This document shows, piece after piece, positions 25,582 to 33,560 of a DNA stretch of 64,000 bases. Made by a program: the position numbers and the translations under genes. The DNA is from Kribbella italica (lineage in GTDB: Bacteria; Actinomycetota; Actinomycetes; Propionibacteriales; Kribbellaceae), in the NCBI RefSeq assembly GCF_014205135.1, contig NZ_JACHMY010000001.1, forward strand, positions 2,604,001-2,668,000. The letters run 5' to 3'. The notes below the pieces were generated by a model. The model did not search any database and was not told the DNA's origin. It saw nothing but the letters and a program-made list of their open reading frames with translations. Numbering within the stretch: the first letter of the stretch is position 1; every line of letters starts with the position of its first letter.

Positions 25582-26544
25582 TCAGAACCAGGTCCGGGCG
25601 CGGCGGACGAAAAGGGCCGCCACTGCGATCGAGACAACGAACAGCAGGCTGGCCAGTGCCGACGCGTAGCCGAGGTTGAAGTTCTGGAACCCCTGCTTGT
25701 ACAGCAGCACCGAGTAGAACATCGTCGAGTCCTGCGGGTAGCCGAGCGTTCCCGCCGTCGTCGCCGTCCCTCCGGACAGCACTTGCGCGACGACGTACGG
25801 CTGCGCGAAGTACTGCAGGACGTCGATCACGCCGGTGATGCTCGCGAACAGGATCACCGGACGCAGGGTGGGCAGCGTGATGTGCCAGAACCGCCGCGCC
25901 GCACCGGCTCCGTCGATCGAGGCCGCTTCGTACTGCTCGAGGGGCACGTCCAGCAACGACGTGTAGAAGATCACGACGAACGTGCCCACGCCCCACAGCG
26001 ACAGCAGGATCAGCGCCGGCTTCGACCAGGTGGGCGATTCGAACCACTGCGGTGCCGGTACACCGACGGCGGCGAGCACCTTGTTGACCGGCCCGGTGCC
26101 CGGGTTGAGCAGGTAGACGAACGCCAGGCCGGCCGCGACCGGCGGCACCAGGCTCGGGAAGTAGAACACGACCCGCAACGCCGTCCGGCCGCGCTTGACC
26201 CCCATGATCAGCACCGCGATCAGCATCGACAACCCGACGTGCAACGGCACCAGAATGGCCAGCATCCACAGCGTGTTGCGGACCGCCGGCCAGAACTGTG
26301 CGTCCACCAGCATGTAGCGGAAGTTGTCCAGTCCGGCCCACGTCGGCGCCGAGATGAGGTTGTAGTGGGTGAACGAGAGGTACACCGTCTGCACCAGCGG
26401 GTACCCGAAGAACACCACGAACCCGATCGCGCTCGGCGCCATCAGTACGGCGACGAAGGTGTTGCGCTGCCGCCGGCCTCGCGACCGTGACTTCGGGGAC
26501 GGCGATGCGACGGCGGGAGGACGGTTCTGGGTGACGACCGACAC
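25582..26544 (-). CDS. Carbohydrate ABC transporter permease (MalF-like, CUT1)
   Basis: 320 residues. Basic N-terminal tail (KSRSRGRRQRN), first helix VLMAPSAIGFVVFFGYPLVQTVYLSF, EAA loop YEAASIDGAGAARRFWHITLPTLRPV, later helix GYASALASLLFVVSIAVAAL. Starts 10 bp after the SBP gene. Partner of the MalG-like protein at 24694-25572. Confidence 0.92.
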   Translation of the reverse strand: MSVVTQNRPPAVASPSPKSRSRGRRQRNTFVAVLMAPSAIGFVVFFGYPLVQTVYLSFTHYNLISAPTWAGLDNFRYMLVDAQFWPAVRNTLWMLAILVPLHVGLSMLIAVLIMGVKRGRTALRVVFYFPSLVPPVAAGLAFVYLLNPGTGPVNKVLAAVGVPAPQWFESPTWSKPALILLSLWGVGTFVVIFYTSLLDVPLEQYEAASIDGAGAARRFWHITLPTLRPVILFASITGVIDVLQYFAQPYVVAQVLSGGTATTAGTLGYPQDSTMFYSVLLYKQGFQNFNLGYASALASLLFVVSIAVAALFVRRARTWF

Positions 26545-26554
26545 CGATCCGCTC

Positions 26555-27862
26555 CTAGCGCTGTCCGAGCAGACCGGTGATCTGCTCGTCGACCTTGGCC
26601 AGTCCGGCCGCCGGGTCCGCCGACCGCCCGGACTCCCACTGCTCCAGGAACGAGCTCATCGGGTCGATGTAGCCCGCGCCCGCCGCCGTGGTCGGATTGG
26701 TCTGGCTGGCAGGGTGGACCTGCATCGCGACGAACGACTTGAAGGCCGGGTCGGCGACGAGATCCTTCGAGGCCAGGGCGGGTTTCCAGGTCGGTACGTT
26801 GACCAGTCCGTTGCCGAGCTTCACCTGCGCCTGCTCGTCGGTGGCCAGGTACTTCACCAGCTTCCAGGCGAGGTCGGGATTCTTGCTAGCCTTGGTCACG
26901 CCGGCGATGTGGTTGACGACGTAGCCCATCCCGTAGTCGGCGGCCTTCTGCTCCGTGACCGGCATCGGCGCGGTGCCGAAGTCCAGGTCCGGGGTGAACT
27001 GCTTGATGAAGGCGGTGCGGTACTCGCCGTCGATCATCATCGCCAGTTTGCCCTGCTGGAAGGCGTTCGCGGCCGAGTACGGCTGCCCGGCGGCGGCAGT
27101 GAAGGCCTTCGCCTGCTCGTACCCATAGGAGCCGACCAGGTCACGTTGCCAGCCCAGGTACGCCTTCCAGCCCGGTGAGGCCGCGGTGGCCGGCTTGCCG
27201 TCGGCATCGAACCATTCCGCGCCGAAGAACGGCGCGTAGAACTGGACCCGGTTCGCGTAGAAGTTCGTCAGCGGCAGGTAGCCCGCGACCTCGAGCTTGC
27301 CGTCCGGGCTGCGCTTGGTCAGCTTCCGGGCGTACTCGGTGAGCTGCTGGAAAGTCTTCGGCGGCGTCTTCAGTCCGGCCTGCGCGAAGAGCTTCTTGTT
27401 GTAGTACAGGCCGTAGACGTCGCCGAGCGCCGGCAGCGCGCAGCGCTTCCCGTCGTACTGGGTTGCCTGCCACGACGCCGGGGTGAACTGGCCCGTGTCC
27501 AGGCCGTCCTTCGCGATCCGGTCGGTCAGGTCGATCCAGCCGCCGCTGGAGCAGAACAGGCCGACGTAGTCGTTCGACGCGGCCCACTGGACGTCCGGCG
27601 CGCTGCCGCCCCGGAGGCCCTGGACCAGTTTGTCGTTGTTCTGCTGGCCGACGACGGTGACGCTCACGCCGGGGTTGGCGGCCTCGAAGTCCTTCACGAC
27701 CGACTTGAACACGTCGAGCTCGCGTCCGCTGTAGCCGTTCCAGACGGTGATCGTGTTGGTACCGGACGACGACTTGCCGGTGTCGACCGCGCCGACGCAG
27801 CTCGCCGCCAGGACGGCGACCGCCAGCCCGGCGGCGGGCAGCAGAAGAGATCGGGAGCGCAT
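26555..27862 (-). CDS. Sugar ABC transporter substrate-binding lipoprotein
   Basis: 435 residues from ATG 27862 with GGAAGGA upstream. Lipoprotein signal ends at C22 (AASC). Mature family 1 binding protein: TITVWNGYSGRELDVFKSVVKDFEAANPGV, DVQWAASNDYVGLFCSSGGWIDLTD, YYNKKLFAQAGLKTPPKTFQQLTEYA, QGKLAMMIDGEYRTAFI. It follows the DUF4127 gene by 31 bp and precedes both permeases. Cargo inferred from neighbours to be an amino sugar; no ligand residue was identified. Confidence 0.9.
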   Translation of the reverse strand: MRSRSLLLPAAGLAVAVLAASCVGAVDTGKSSSGTNTITVWNGYSGRELDVFKSVVKDFEAANPGVSVTVVGQQNNDKLVQGLRGGSAPDVQWAASNDYVGLFCSSGGWIDLTDRIAKDGLDTGQFTPASWQATQYDGKRCALPALGDVYGLYYNKKLFAQAGLKTPPKTFQQLTEYARKLTKRSPDGKLEVAGYLPLTNFYANRVQFYAPFFGAEWFDADGKPATAASPGWKAYLGWQRDLVGSYGYEQAKAFTAAAGQPYSAANAFQQGKLAMMIDGEYRTAFIKQFTPDLDFGTAPMPVTEQKAADYGMGYVVNHIAGVTKASKNPDLAWKLVKYLATDEQAQVKLGNGLVNVPTWKPALASKDLVADPAFKSFVAMQVHPASQTNPTTAAGAGYIDPMSSFLEQWESGRSADPAAGLAKVDEQITGLLGQR

Positions 27863-27893
27863 GGCAGTGGTTCCTTCCACGGAGGACGGTTGG

Positions 27894-29396
27894 TCAGGAC
27901 GTCGAACGGATGACGAAGTCGATCTCGAAACTGCGGTGCCACGGGAGGCTGACGTCCTCGAGTACGAACCGTTCGGCATCGGCCGGGCTGAGCTCGGCCA
28001 GGCACTGCCGGAGCCTCGCGGTGGCGTCGCCGATGTAGCCGGCTTCTCGCTCAGGCGCGATGAAGGGCCGGTCGTTGCGCAGCGGCAGGTCGCGGACCAG
28101 CTCGGTCCGGGCGACCGCCTGGTAGCCGTAGTCCTCGACCAGGCGGTGCAGCAGGAACGCCCGGGCGGCGACCGGATCGAAGCTCCCCCACCGGTGGCCG
28201 AGCACGGTCGCGACGCCCGCCGCGACCACGGTGCCGATCGTGTTGCCGGCCGTGTTCCACCCGGCGTACGCCGTCAGTTCCAGCAGCAGCCGGCGCGCGA
28301 CCAGGTGATCGACGAGCCGCGGATCGGCGCCGTTCGGGTAGCACACGTCGGCGAGCACGACCCTGTGGCCGGCCGCCAGCTCCCGGCCGACCAGGTCCGC
28401 CGTCGCGGCCGCGGCACCCTCTCGCGCCGGTTCCGGAGCACCTCGTACCCAGTCGCCGTCGCCCGGACGGGGCGCGTGGACCACGACGACGAAGTCGGGT
28501 GCCTCGGTGACGATCACACCACCGGCCGCTTCGATCTGCCGTGTCACCGTGGTCAGGACCGGGTTGTTCTCGTACGGCGCGACGCGCTCAAGACCTTCGT
28601 CGCCTTCCGCGCAAGCGATCGCCACCTTCACCGGCTCGGCGTTGCGAGAGGTCAGTGACCGAGCGACGAGAACAGCTCCGACCTCGTCCGCGCCCGGGTA
28701 CATGAGCACGTCGGCCGATGGCTGCAGCGCCGCGGTCCACTGGCGCAACCAGATCTGCTCCAGCGAACCGGCCGCGTGGACCGCGGTGTCGTCCGCCGTG
28801 ATCAGCAACGGATCGACCACACCGGCGGCGGCGAGCCCGAGCACCTCGAGATTGACCACGTGGTTGCGCAGCCGGCGCGTCAAGAAGTCGGCACGCACCT
28901 CGGCCGGGATGACCTTCGCGTCCTCGGCAACGAATGGGTCTCCCTCGAAGGCACGGTGCAGCTCGGCGCCGAGTGCGTGCAACTCCCGGCCGTACTCACT
29001 CCAGTACTCCGGTTCTTCCTCCGGGCTGTACGAGTCCGTCGCGCGCATCACCAGGGTCACCGCGGCGATGGGCAGGTCCGGGCGGCGTCGCCGCAGGGCG
29101 CGCAAGCCGTGGTCCAGGCGTCGTGCCACCGCGACCACGGTGTCGTCCGACGTCCGCGAGGCGATCAGGCCTCCGTAGCAGAGCATGTCCGTGGACACGA
29201 CCACCGCGTCGAGCTCCGCGTCCTCGCCGAGCTGGTTCACCCAGTCGGCGACAGCGTCGGCATCACCGGGCTGTCGCTTGGTCGGCAGCATCGGTCGAGG
29301 CGGCAGCAGCACCTCGACGCCGGCGATCGCGGCGACCGCGGCAGGAAGTGAGGTGTTGACCGGTCGTTCGTCCAGCGGGACGAGGGCGACGCGCAT
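27894..29396 (-). CDS. DUF4127 family protein
   Basis: 500 residues from ATG 29396. The opening MRVALVPLDERPVN is the family hallmark, followed by EVLLPPRPMLPTKRQPGD, AVVVSTDMLCYGGLIASR, PLLITADDTAVHA, VLMYPGADEVGAVLVAR, and NTAGNTIGTVVAAGVATVLG. No signal peptide. The family has no established biochemical role that I know; Asp/Glu/Asn-rich strand ends suggest an enzyme. Here it is the first gene after the operator region and heads the amino-sugar operon, so it may process the imported sugar before phosphorylation. A longer upstream frame overlaps the divergent gntR gene and was rejected. Confidence 0.85.
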   Translation of the reverse strand: MRVALVPLDERPVNTSLPAAVAAIAGVEVLLPPRPMLPTKRQPGDADAVADWVNQLGEDAELDAVVVSTDMLCYGGLIASRTSDDTVVAVARRLDHGLRALRRRRPDLPIAAVTLVMRATDSYSPEEEPEYWSEYGRELHALGAELHRAFEGDPFVAEDAKVIPAEVRADFLTRRLRNHVVNLEVLGLAAAGVVDPLLITADDTAVHAAGSLEQIWLRQWTAALQPSADVLMYPGADEVGAVLVARSLTSRNAEPVKVAIACAEGDEGLERVAPYENNPVLTTVTRQIEAAGGVIVTEAPDFVVVVHAPRPGDGDWVRGAPEPAREGAAAATADLVGRELAAGHRVVLADVCYPNGADPRLVDHLVARRLLLELTAYAGWNTAGNTIGTVVAAGVATVLGHRWGSFDPVAARAFLLHRLVEDYGYQAVARTELVRDLPLRNDRPFIAPEREAGYIGDATARLRQCLAELSPADAERFVLEDVSLPWHRSFEIDFVIRSTS

Positions 29397-29420
29397 GGGG
29401 AGCTCCAACTCTGGATCGTC

Positions 29421-29451
29421 TGGTCTAGTTCGGCTATCGTGGGCTAGACCA
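29421..29451. promoter_or_regulatory. DasR-like operator pair in DUF4127-gntR gap
   Basis: TGGTCTAG (29421-29428) and CTAGACCA (29444-29451) are perfect inverted repeats. The right-hand box TGGGCTAGACCA (29440-29451) matches 11 of 12 positions of the DasR responsive-element core TGGTCTAGACCA; the left box matches its first 8. They lie between the divergent gntR and amino-sugar operon starts. Confidence 0.7.
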
Positions 29452-29579
29452 CGAAATAGTGGAACGATCCGGGGATGCCTGTCAACCCCTGACGATCTTG
29501 GATACCGTCGCCCGACAGCCGGGGACAGCATCGATGTGGTGGGAGGGCGAGAGCACTGAAGGACCACGATCAAGGGCCC

Positions 29580-30314
29580 GTGAGCCGGGCCGGCTCCGGG
29601 GCGCTGCGCGAACGACTGCTCGACCTCCTGGACCAGAAGGAGCCGGGCGACCGGCTGCCCGCGGAGCGTCAGCTGGCCGCGGACTTCGGCGTGGCGCGGA
29701 TGACCCTGCGCAACGCGCTCGACCGGCTCGAGGCCGAAGGGCGGGTCCACCGGATCCCCAAGCAGGGCGCGTTCGTCGGGCAGCACAAACTGACCCACGG
29801 GCTGACGGTCTCGTCGTTCACCGAAGAGATGCTTGCCCTGGGCAAACGACCGTCCAGCCGCACGCTCGGCATGGACGTCCGGTACGCCGGGGAGACCCTG
29901 GCCACGAAGCTCCGGATCGGCCCCGACGAGCGGGTCTGGCGGATCAGCCGGCTCCGGCTGGCCGACGAGATCCCGCTCACCCTGGAGACCGTGTACGTCC
30001 CGCAGACGATCGCGCCCGACCTGACCAGGGAAGACCTGCAGGACCAGTCGTGGTACCAGCTTCTGGCCGAGCGCTACGGCCGGCGGATCACTTCCGGCGT
30101 ACAGACCATCGAGCCGACGGTGACCGACGAGGAGGAGTCGATCCTGCTCGACGTCCCGTTACGTTCGGCGGCCTTCCTCTTCGTCCGCACCTGCGAGGAC
30201 CAGTCCGGCCGCCCGGTCGAGCACGTCCGCGCGACCACCCGGGGCGACCTCTACCGGATCCAGTGCCAACTGACCTTGGGACAGCCTGGGCTAGACCAAA
30301 CCCCCTGGAGTTGA
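29580..30314 (+). CDS. GntR/HutC family regulator, DasR-like
   Basis: 244 residues from GTG 29580. Winged HTH: GDRLPAERQLAADFGVARMTLRNALDRLEAEGRVHRIPKQGAFVG, typical GntR. The C-terminal UTRA (HutC) effector domain contains TVSSFTEEMLALGKRPSSRTL, RIGPDERVWRISRLRLADEIPLTLETVYVP, and FLFVRTCEDQSGRPVEHVRATTRGDLYRIQCQL. UTRA regulators of this shape include DasR and NagR, which sense phosphorylated amino sugars. Operator boxes of DasR type flank both ends of the gene, and NanE/ROK genes lie in the divergent operon, so GlcN-6-P or GlcNAc-6-P sensing is a good inference. Confidence 0.88.
   Translation: MSRAGSGALRERLLDLLDQKEPGDRLPAERQLAADFGVARMTLRNALDRLEAEGRVHRIPKQGAFVGQHKLTHGLTVSSFTEEMLALGKRPSSRTLGMDVRYAGETLATKLRIGPDERVWRISRLRLADEIPLTLETVYVPQTIAPDLTREDLQDQSWYQLLAERYGRRITSGVQTIEPTVTDEEESILLDVPLRSAAFLFVRTCEDQSGRPVEHVRATTRGDLYRIQCQLTLGQPGLDQTPWS
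30287..30298. promoter_or_regulatory. DasR-like box inside 3' end of gntR
   Basis: TGGGCTAGACCA, identical in all 12 bases to the box at 29440-29451, lies within the last codons of gntR, 16 bp before its stop. It may be a second operator for looping or a roadblock site, or chance; the identity argues against chance. Confidence 0.5.
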
Positions 30315-30323
30315 CCGTCTTGG

Positions 30324-31550
30324 CTACCCGCGGCCGTGGCTGGCGCGGGAACGCCGGGCCAGGGAGTCCACGCCGACCGCGAGGAGCAGCACGACTCCGG
30401 TGACGAAGAAGCGATAGGACGAGTCCAGGCTGAGCAGCGTCAGGCCGCTGGAGATCGACTGGATGACCAGGATGCCGAGGACCGCGGCGAAGGCGGTCCC
30501 TCGGCCACCGAACAGACTGGTGCCACCGATCACGGCGGCGGCGATCGCGTTGAGGTTGACGTCCCCTCCCCCACTGCTCTGGTTCGCTGCCGCCAGCCGG
30601 GCCGCGGCGAGGATGCCGCCGACCGCGGCGAGCGTCGTACAGAGCACGAAGGCCGAGGTGTAGACCAGGTTGACGTTGAGCCCTGCCCGCCGGGCGGCCT
30701 CGACGTTGCCGCCCACGGCGTACAGGGACTTGCCCCACCTGGTCGAGGTGAGTCCGTAGTGCAGGACGAGCGCGAGCCCGACGAAGAGGACGAACATCCA
30801 GCCGACGCCACGCGTGCGGTTCAGGTACCACACCGCGAAGCCGAGGCCGGCCAGCATCAGACCGCTCCGCGCCAGCAAGAACCTCAGCGAACGCGCCGAC
30901 AGGCCTACGGTACGGCGCTTGCCCGCGTGCCGATAACCGACGGCGAACAGCGCGGCGGCCGCGACCACGACCACGACGTAGGACAGCCAGGCCGGGACGA
31001 ACCAGAGCTGAGCGAACCGCACGAGCGCCGAGTCGTACGGGAGATTGATCGAGCCCGACGTACCGAGCGCCTTCAGTTGCAGGCCGAGGAACGACAGCAG
31101 ACCGGCCAGCGTGATCACGAAGCTCGGAATCCCGACCCGGTTGTGGACCAGCGAGTAGAGCAGCCCGATACCGATCCCGGCCGCGACCGCGGTGACCACC
31201 GCCAGCCAGGCCGGCCAGCTCTCGTTGACGAAGAGGACCGCCATGATCGCCGCGGACAGGCCGCTGATCGAGCCGACCGAGAGGTCGATCTGGCCGACCA
31301 GCAGGACACAGACGATGCCGAGCGCAACGATGCCGACCGGTACGCACTCCATCGTCAGGTTCACCAGGTTGGTGCTGGACAGGAAGATCGGGTTGAGCGC
31401 CTGCAGCACGGCCCAGATCACCACGAGTCCGATCACCACCGGGATCATGCCGAGTTCCCCGGACCGGACCCGGTCGAGCAGGCTCGCGCCGTACCCTCTC
31501 AGCCCCGATCGTTGCCGGAGGCGCTCGTCGCTCAGATCCATCGCCGTCAT
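30324..31550 (-). CDS. Sugar ABC transporter permease (XylH/RbsC-like, CUT2)
   Basis: 408 residues with about ten membrane helices. BPD_transp_2 signature: GIVALGIVCVLLVGQIDLSVGSISGLSAAIMAVL, GIPSFVITLAGLLSFLGLQL, GRSLYAVGGN-like motif (GKSLYAVGGNVEAARRAGLNV), and AAAVIGGTSLFGGRGT. These are the D-xylose/ribose/galactose permeases. Overlaps the ATPase stop by 4 bp and converges on gntR with a 9-bp gap. Forms an importer with the two genes upstream. Confidence 0.93.
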   Translation of the reverse strand: MTAMDLSDERLRQRSGLRGYGASLLDRVRSGELGMIPVVIGLVVIWAVLQALNPIFLSSTNLVNLTMECVPVGIVALGIVCVLLVGQIDLSVGSISGLSAAIMAVLFVNESWPAWLAVVTAVAAGIGIGLLYSLVHNRVGIPSFVITLAGLLSFLGLQLKALGTSGSINLPYDSALVRFAQLWFVPAWLSYVVVVVAAAALFAVGYRHAGKRRTVGLSARSLRFLLARSGLMLAGLGFAVWYLNRTRGVGWMFVLFVGLALVLHYGLTSTRWGKSLYAVGGNVEAARRAGLNVNLVYTSAFVLCTTLAAVGGILAAARLAAANQSSGGGDVNLNAIAAAVIGGTSLFGGRGTAFAAVLGILVIQSISSGLTLLSLDSSYRFFVTGVVLLLAVGVDSLARRSRASHGRG

Positions 31551-32332
31551 CCCTGGGCTCCTTCCCGTACGTCGCTCTGCCCGCGGGCCGCGCGCCGCGT
31601 CACGACGTTGTCCGACGCACCGGTGATCGCGGCGACGAGTTCCTCCGACGAGGTGACGCGGGCATCGAACACGCCGTTGGACCGGCCGAGCCGCAGGACG
31701 GCCACCTGGTCCGCGACAGCGCGGACGTCGGCCATGTTGTGGCTGATCATGACGACACCGTGCCCGTTCTCGCGAAGCCGCTCGATCAGGTTGAGCACCT
31801 CGGTGGTCTGGGCGACGCCGAGCGCCGCGGTGGGCTCGTCGAGGACGACGACCTTCGGGTCACCGAGCAGCGACCGGGCGATCGCGACGGTCTGCCGCTG
31901 CCCGCCGGACAGTGCGGCGACCGGGATCCGGACCGCCGGGAGCTTGGCCGACAACTGCCGGAGCAGCTCCCAGGAACGAACCTCCATCGCCACGTCGTCC
32001 AGCCGGTACGGCGCGAGCTCACGGCCGAGGAACAGATTCTCGACGACGCTCAGGTTCTCGCACAGCGCGAGGTCCTGGAACACGGTCGCGATGCCGAGGC
32101 GGTGCGCCGCCGCGGGCCCGTTGATCGTCACCTCGCGGCCCTCGAACAGGACCTGGCCGGCGTCCGGAGCATGGACGCCGGACAGGACTTTCACCAGCGT
32201 CGACTTGCCGGCACCGTTGTCGCCGACGATCGCGACCACCTGTCCGGCATCCACGCTCAGGTCGACGTCGGTCAGCGCGGCGACCGCACCGAAGTTCTTG
32301 CTGATCCCCCGCAACTCGAGGACCGCCATCAC
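31547..32332 (-). CDS. Sugar ABC transporter ATPase (single-domain, FrcA/XylG type)
   Basis: 261 residues. Walker A GDNGAGKST (G37-T45), Q-loop TVFQDLALCENLSVVENLFLGRE, signature LSGGQRQ, Walker B VVVLDEPTAALG, H-loop ISHN. RbsA and XylG usually have two such domains in about 500 residues; this has one, as in FrcA-type actinobacterial systems, so it works as a homodimer. Its start overlaps the SBP stop by 4 bp. Confidence 0.93.
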   Translation of the reverse strand: MMAVLELRGISKNFGAVAALTDVDLSVDAGQVVAIVGDNGAGKSTLVKVLSGVHAPDAGQVLFEGREVTINGPAAAHRLGIATVFQDLALCENLSVVENLFLGRELAPYRLDDVAMEVRSWELLRQLSAKLPAVRIPVAALSGGQRQTVAIARSLLGDPKVVVLDEPTAALGVAQTTEVLNLIERLRENGHGVVMISHNMADVRAVADQVAVLRLGRSNGVFDARVTSSEELVAAITGASDNVVTRRAARGQSDVREGAQG

Positions 32333-33381
32333 TTGACCCCGAGCTTGTCGCAGGCCGCCTGGTACTCCGCCGTGCAGACATCGGCGACCTTCAGGGCGAA
32401 GTCCGGTGTGGCCAGCACCTCGGCGACGTTGTCCTGGGTGACGACGGTCGGGGTGAACAGCTCCGACGGCGTGTCGAACAGCGTCGTCTTCCCGGCCGGC
32501 TTGTTGCCCTGGGCAAATTCGTGGGCGACGACGGCGGCAGCGTCGGCGACGGTCTTGATCGGCTTGGAGATGGTGTTGAACTGATCACCGGCGATCACGC
32601 GCTGGATCGCGGCCAGCTCGGCGTCGTTGCCGGTGACCGGCGGCACCTTCGTACCGGCCGCTTTGAAGGCTGCGATCGAGGCGCCACCGGTGCCGTCGTT
32701 CGCGGCGACCACACCGGCGATCTGGTTCGGGAACCGGGTGATCTGACCGCCGACCCACTCCTGCGCCTTCGGCGGCTGCCAGCCCGGGGTGTCGAACTCG
32801 GCGAGCAGCTTGAAGCCGCTCGGATCGACCGCGCTGTGGATGCCCTTCTTGATCAATCCGGCCGCGGCATCGGTCGGTGAGCCGTTGACCTGCAGGATGC
32901 CGCCGGTCGCCTTGGCCGCCTTGAGCTCGTCGACCAGCGACTGGGCGATCAGCTGACCGATCTTCTCGTTGTCGAACGACACGTAGTAGTCGGCCTTCTT
33001 GTCCGGGATCGGCCGGTCGTAGGCGATCACCGGGATCCCTTGGCCCTGTGCGGACTGGACGATCGAGGCCGCCGCGGCGGAGTCCACCGGATCGATCACG
33101 ATCGCCTTCACACCCTGGGCGAGCATCGAGTTCGCCTGCTGCTGCTGTTTGGACGGATCGGCACCGGCGTTCTGGTAGAGCACCTCGCAGCCGGCGCACA
33201 ACTCCTTCATCTTGGCCTTGAACAGCGGCGCGTCGAACTGCTCGTAGCGGGTCGAGGCGATGTCGGGCATCAGGAAGGCGATCTTGGCGTCCCCGCCGCC
33301 GCCACCCGGCTCGTTCTCGGCACCGCAGGCAACGATCATCGGCGCGAGCATCGCCGCCGCGGCCATCAGCCGAAGTCTCAT
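32329..33381 (-). CDS. Sugar ABC transporter substrate-binding lipoprotein (xylose/ribose type)
   Basis: 350 residues. Lipobox IVAC gives C19. Periplasmic-binding family 4 fold: KIAFLMPDIASTRYEQFDAPLFKAKMKEL, QQQANSMLAQGVKAIVIDPVDSAAAASIV, GIPVIAYDRPIPDKKADYYVSFDNEKIG, VVAANDGTGGASIAAFKAAG, VTGNDAELAAIQRVIAGDQFNTISKPI. This pattern is that of XylF-type xylose binding proteins. It heads the operon; a dyad lies 40 bp upstream. Likely binds xylose or a similar pentose. Confidence 0.9.
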   Translation of the reverse strand: MRLRLMAAAAMLAPMIVACGAENEPGGGGGDAKIAFLMPDIASTRYEQFDAPLFKAKMKELCAGCEVLYQNAGADPSKQQQQANSMLAQGVKAIVIDPVDSAAAASIVQSAQGQGIPVIAYDRPIPDKKADYYVSFDNEKIGQLIAQSLVDELKAAKATGGILQVNGSPTDAAAGLIKKGIHSAVDPSGFKLLAEFDTPGWQPPKAQEWVGGQITRFPNQIAGVVAANDGTGGASIAAFKAAGTKVPPVTGNDAELAAIQRVIAGDQFNTISKPIKTVADAAAVVAHEFAQGNKPAGKTTLFDTPSELFTPTVVTQDNVAEVLATPDFALKVADVCTAEYQAACDKLGVK

Positions 33382-33420
33382 CCCGACCCGCCTCTCTCAG
33401 GCTATAGTGTTATTTTCACA

Positions 33421-33439
33421 TGTTTCGCTGTTAGAAACA
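33421..33439. promoter_or_regulatory. Dyad upstream of xylF-like gene
   Basis: TGTTTC (33421-33426), 7-bp spacer, GAAACA (33434-33439), in the only AT-rich stretch of the neighbourhood and 40 bp before the SBP start. Probably an operator for an unlinked repressor; no regulator gene for this importer is adjacent. Confidence 0.45.
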
Positions 33440-33560
33440 CAACCGCACTGAGCCCTGGCTGTCAAGATCGAACGCTGTGGCAGCCGGTCTTGACGTGGCC
33501 GTAGCGGCCACGTGTTGGCTTGTCGGTGATCGCCTCACCACTGCTCTAGGAGTCCCTGTC

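Noticed and set aside
24688..26490. 600-codon open frame opposite the permease genes
   Set aside because: Low-complexity His/Arg/Gln composition and no family motif; an antisense shadow of two clear permeases.
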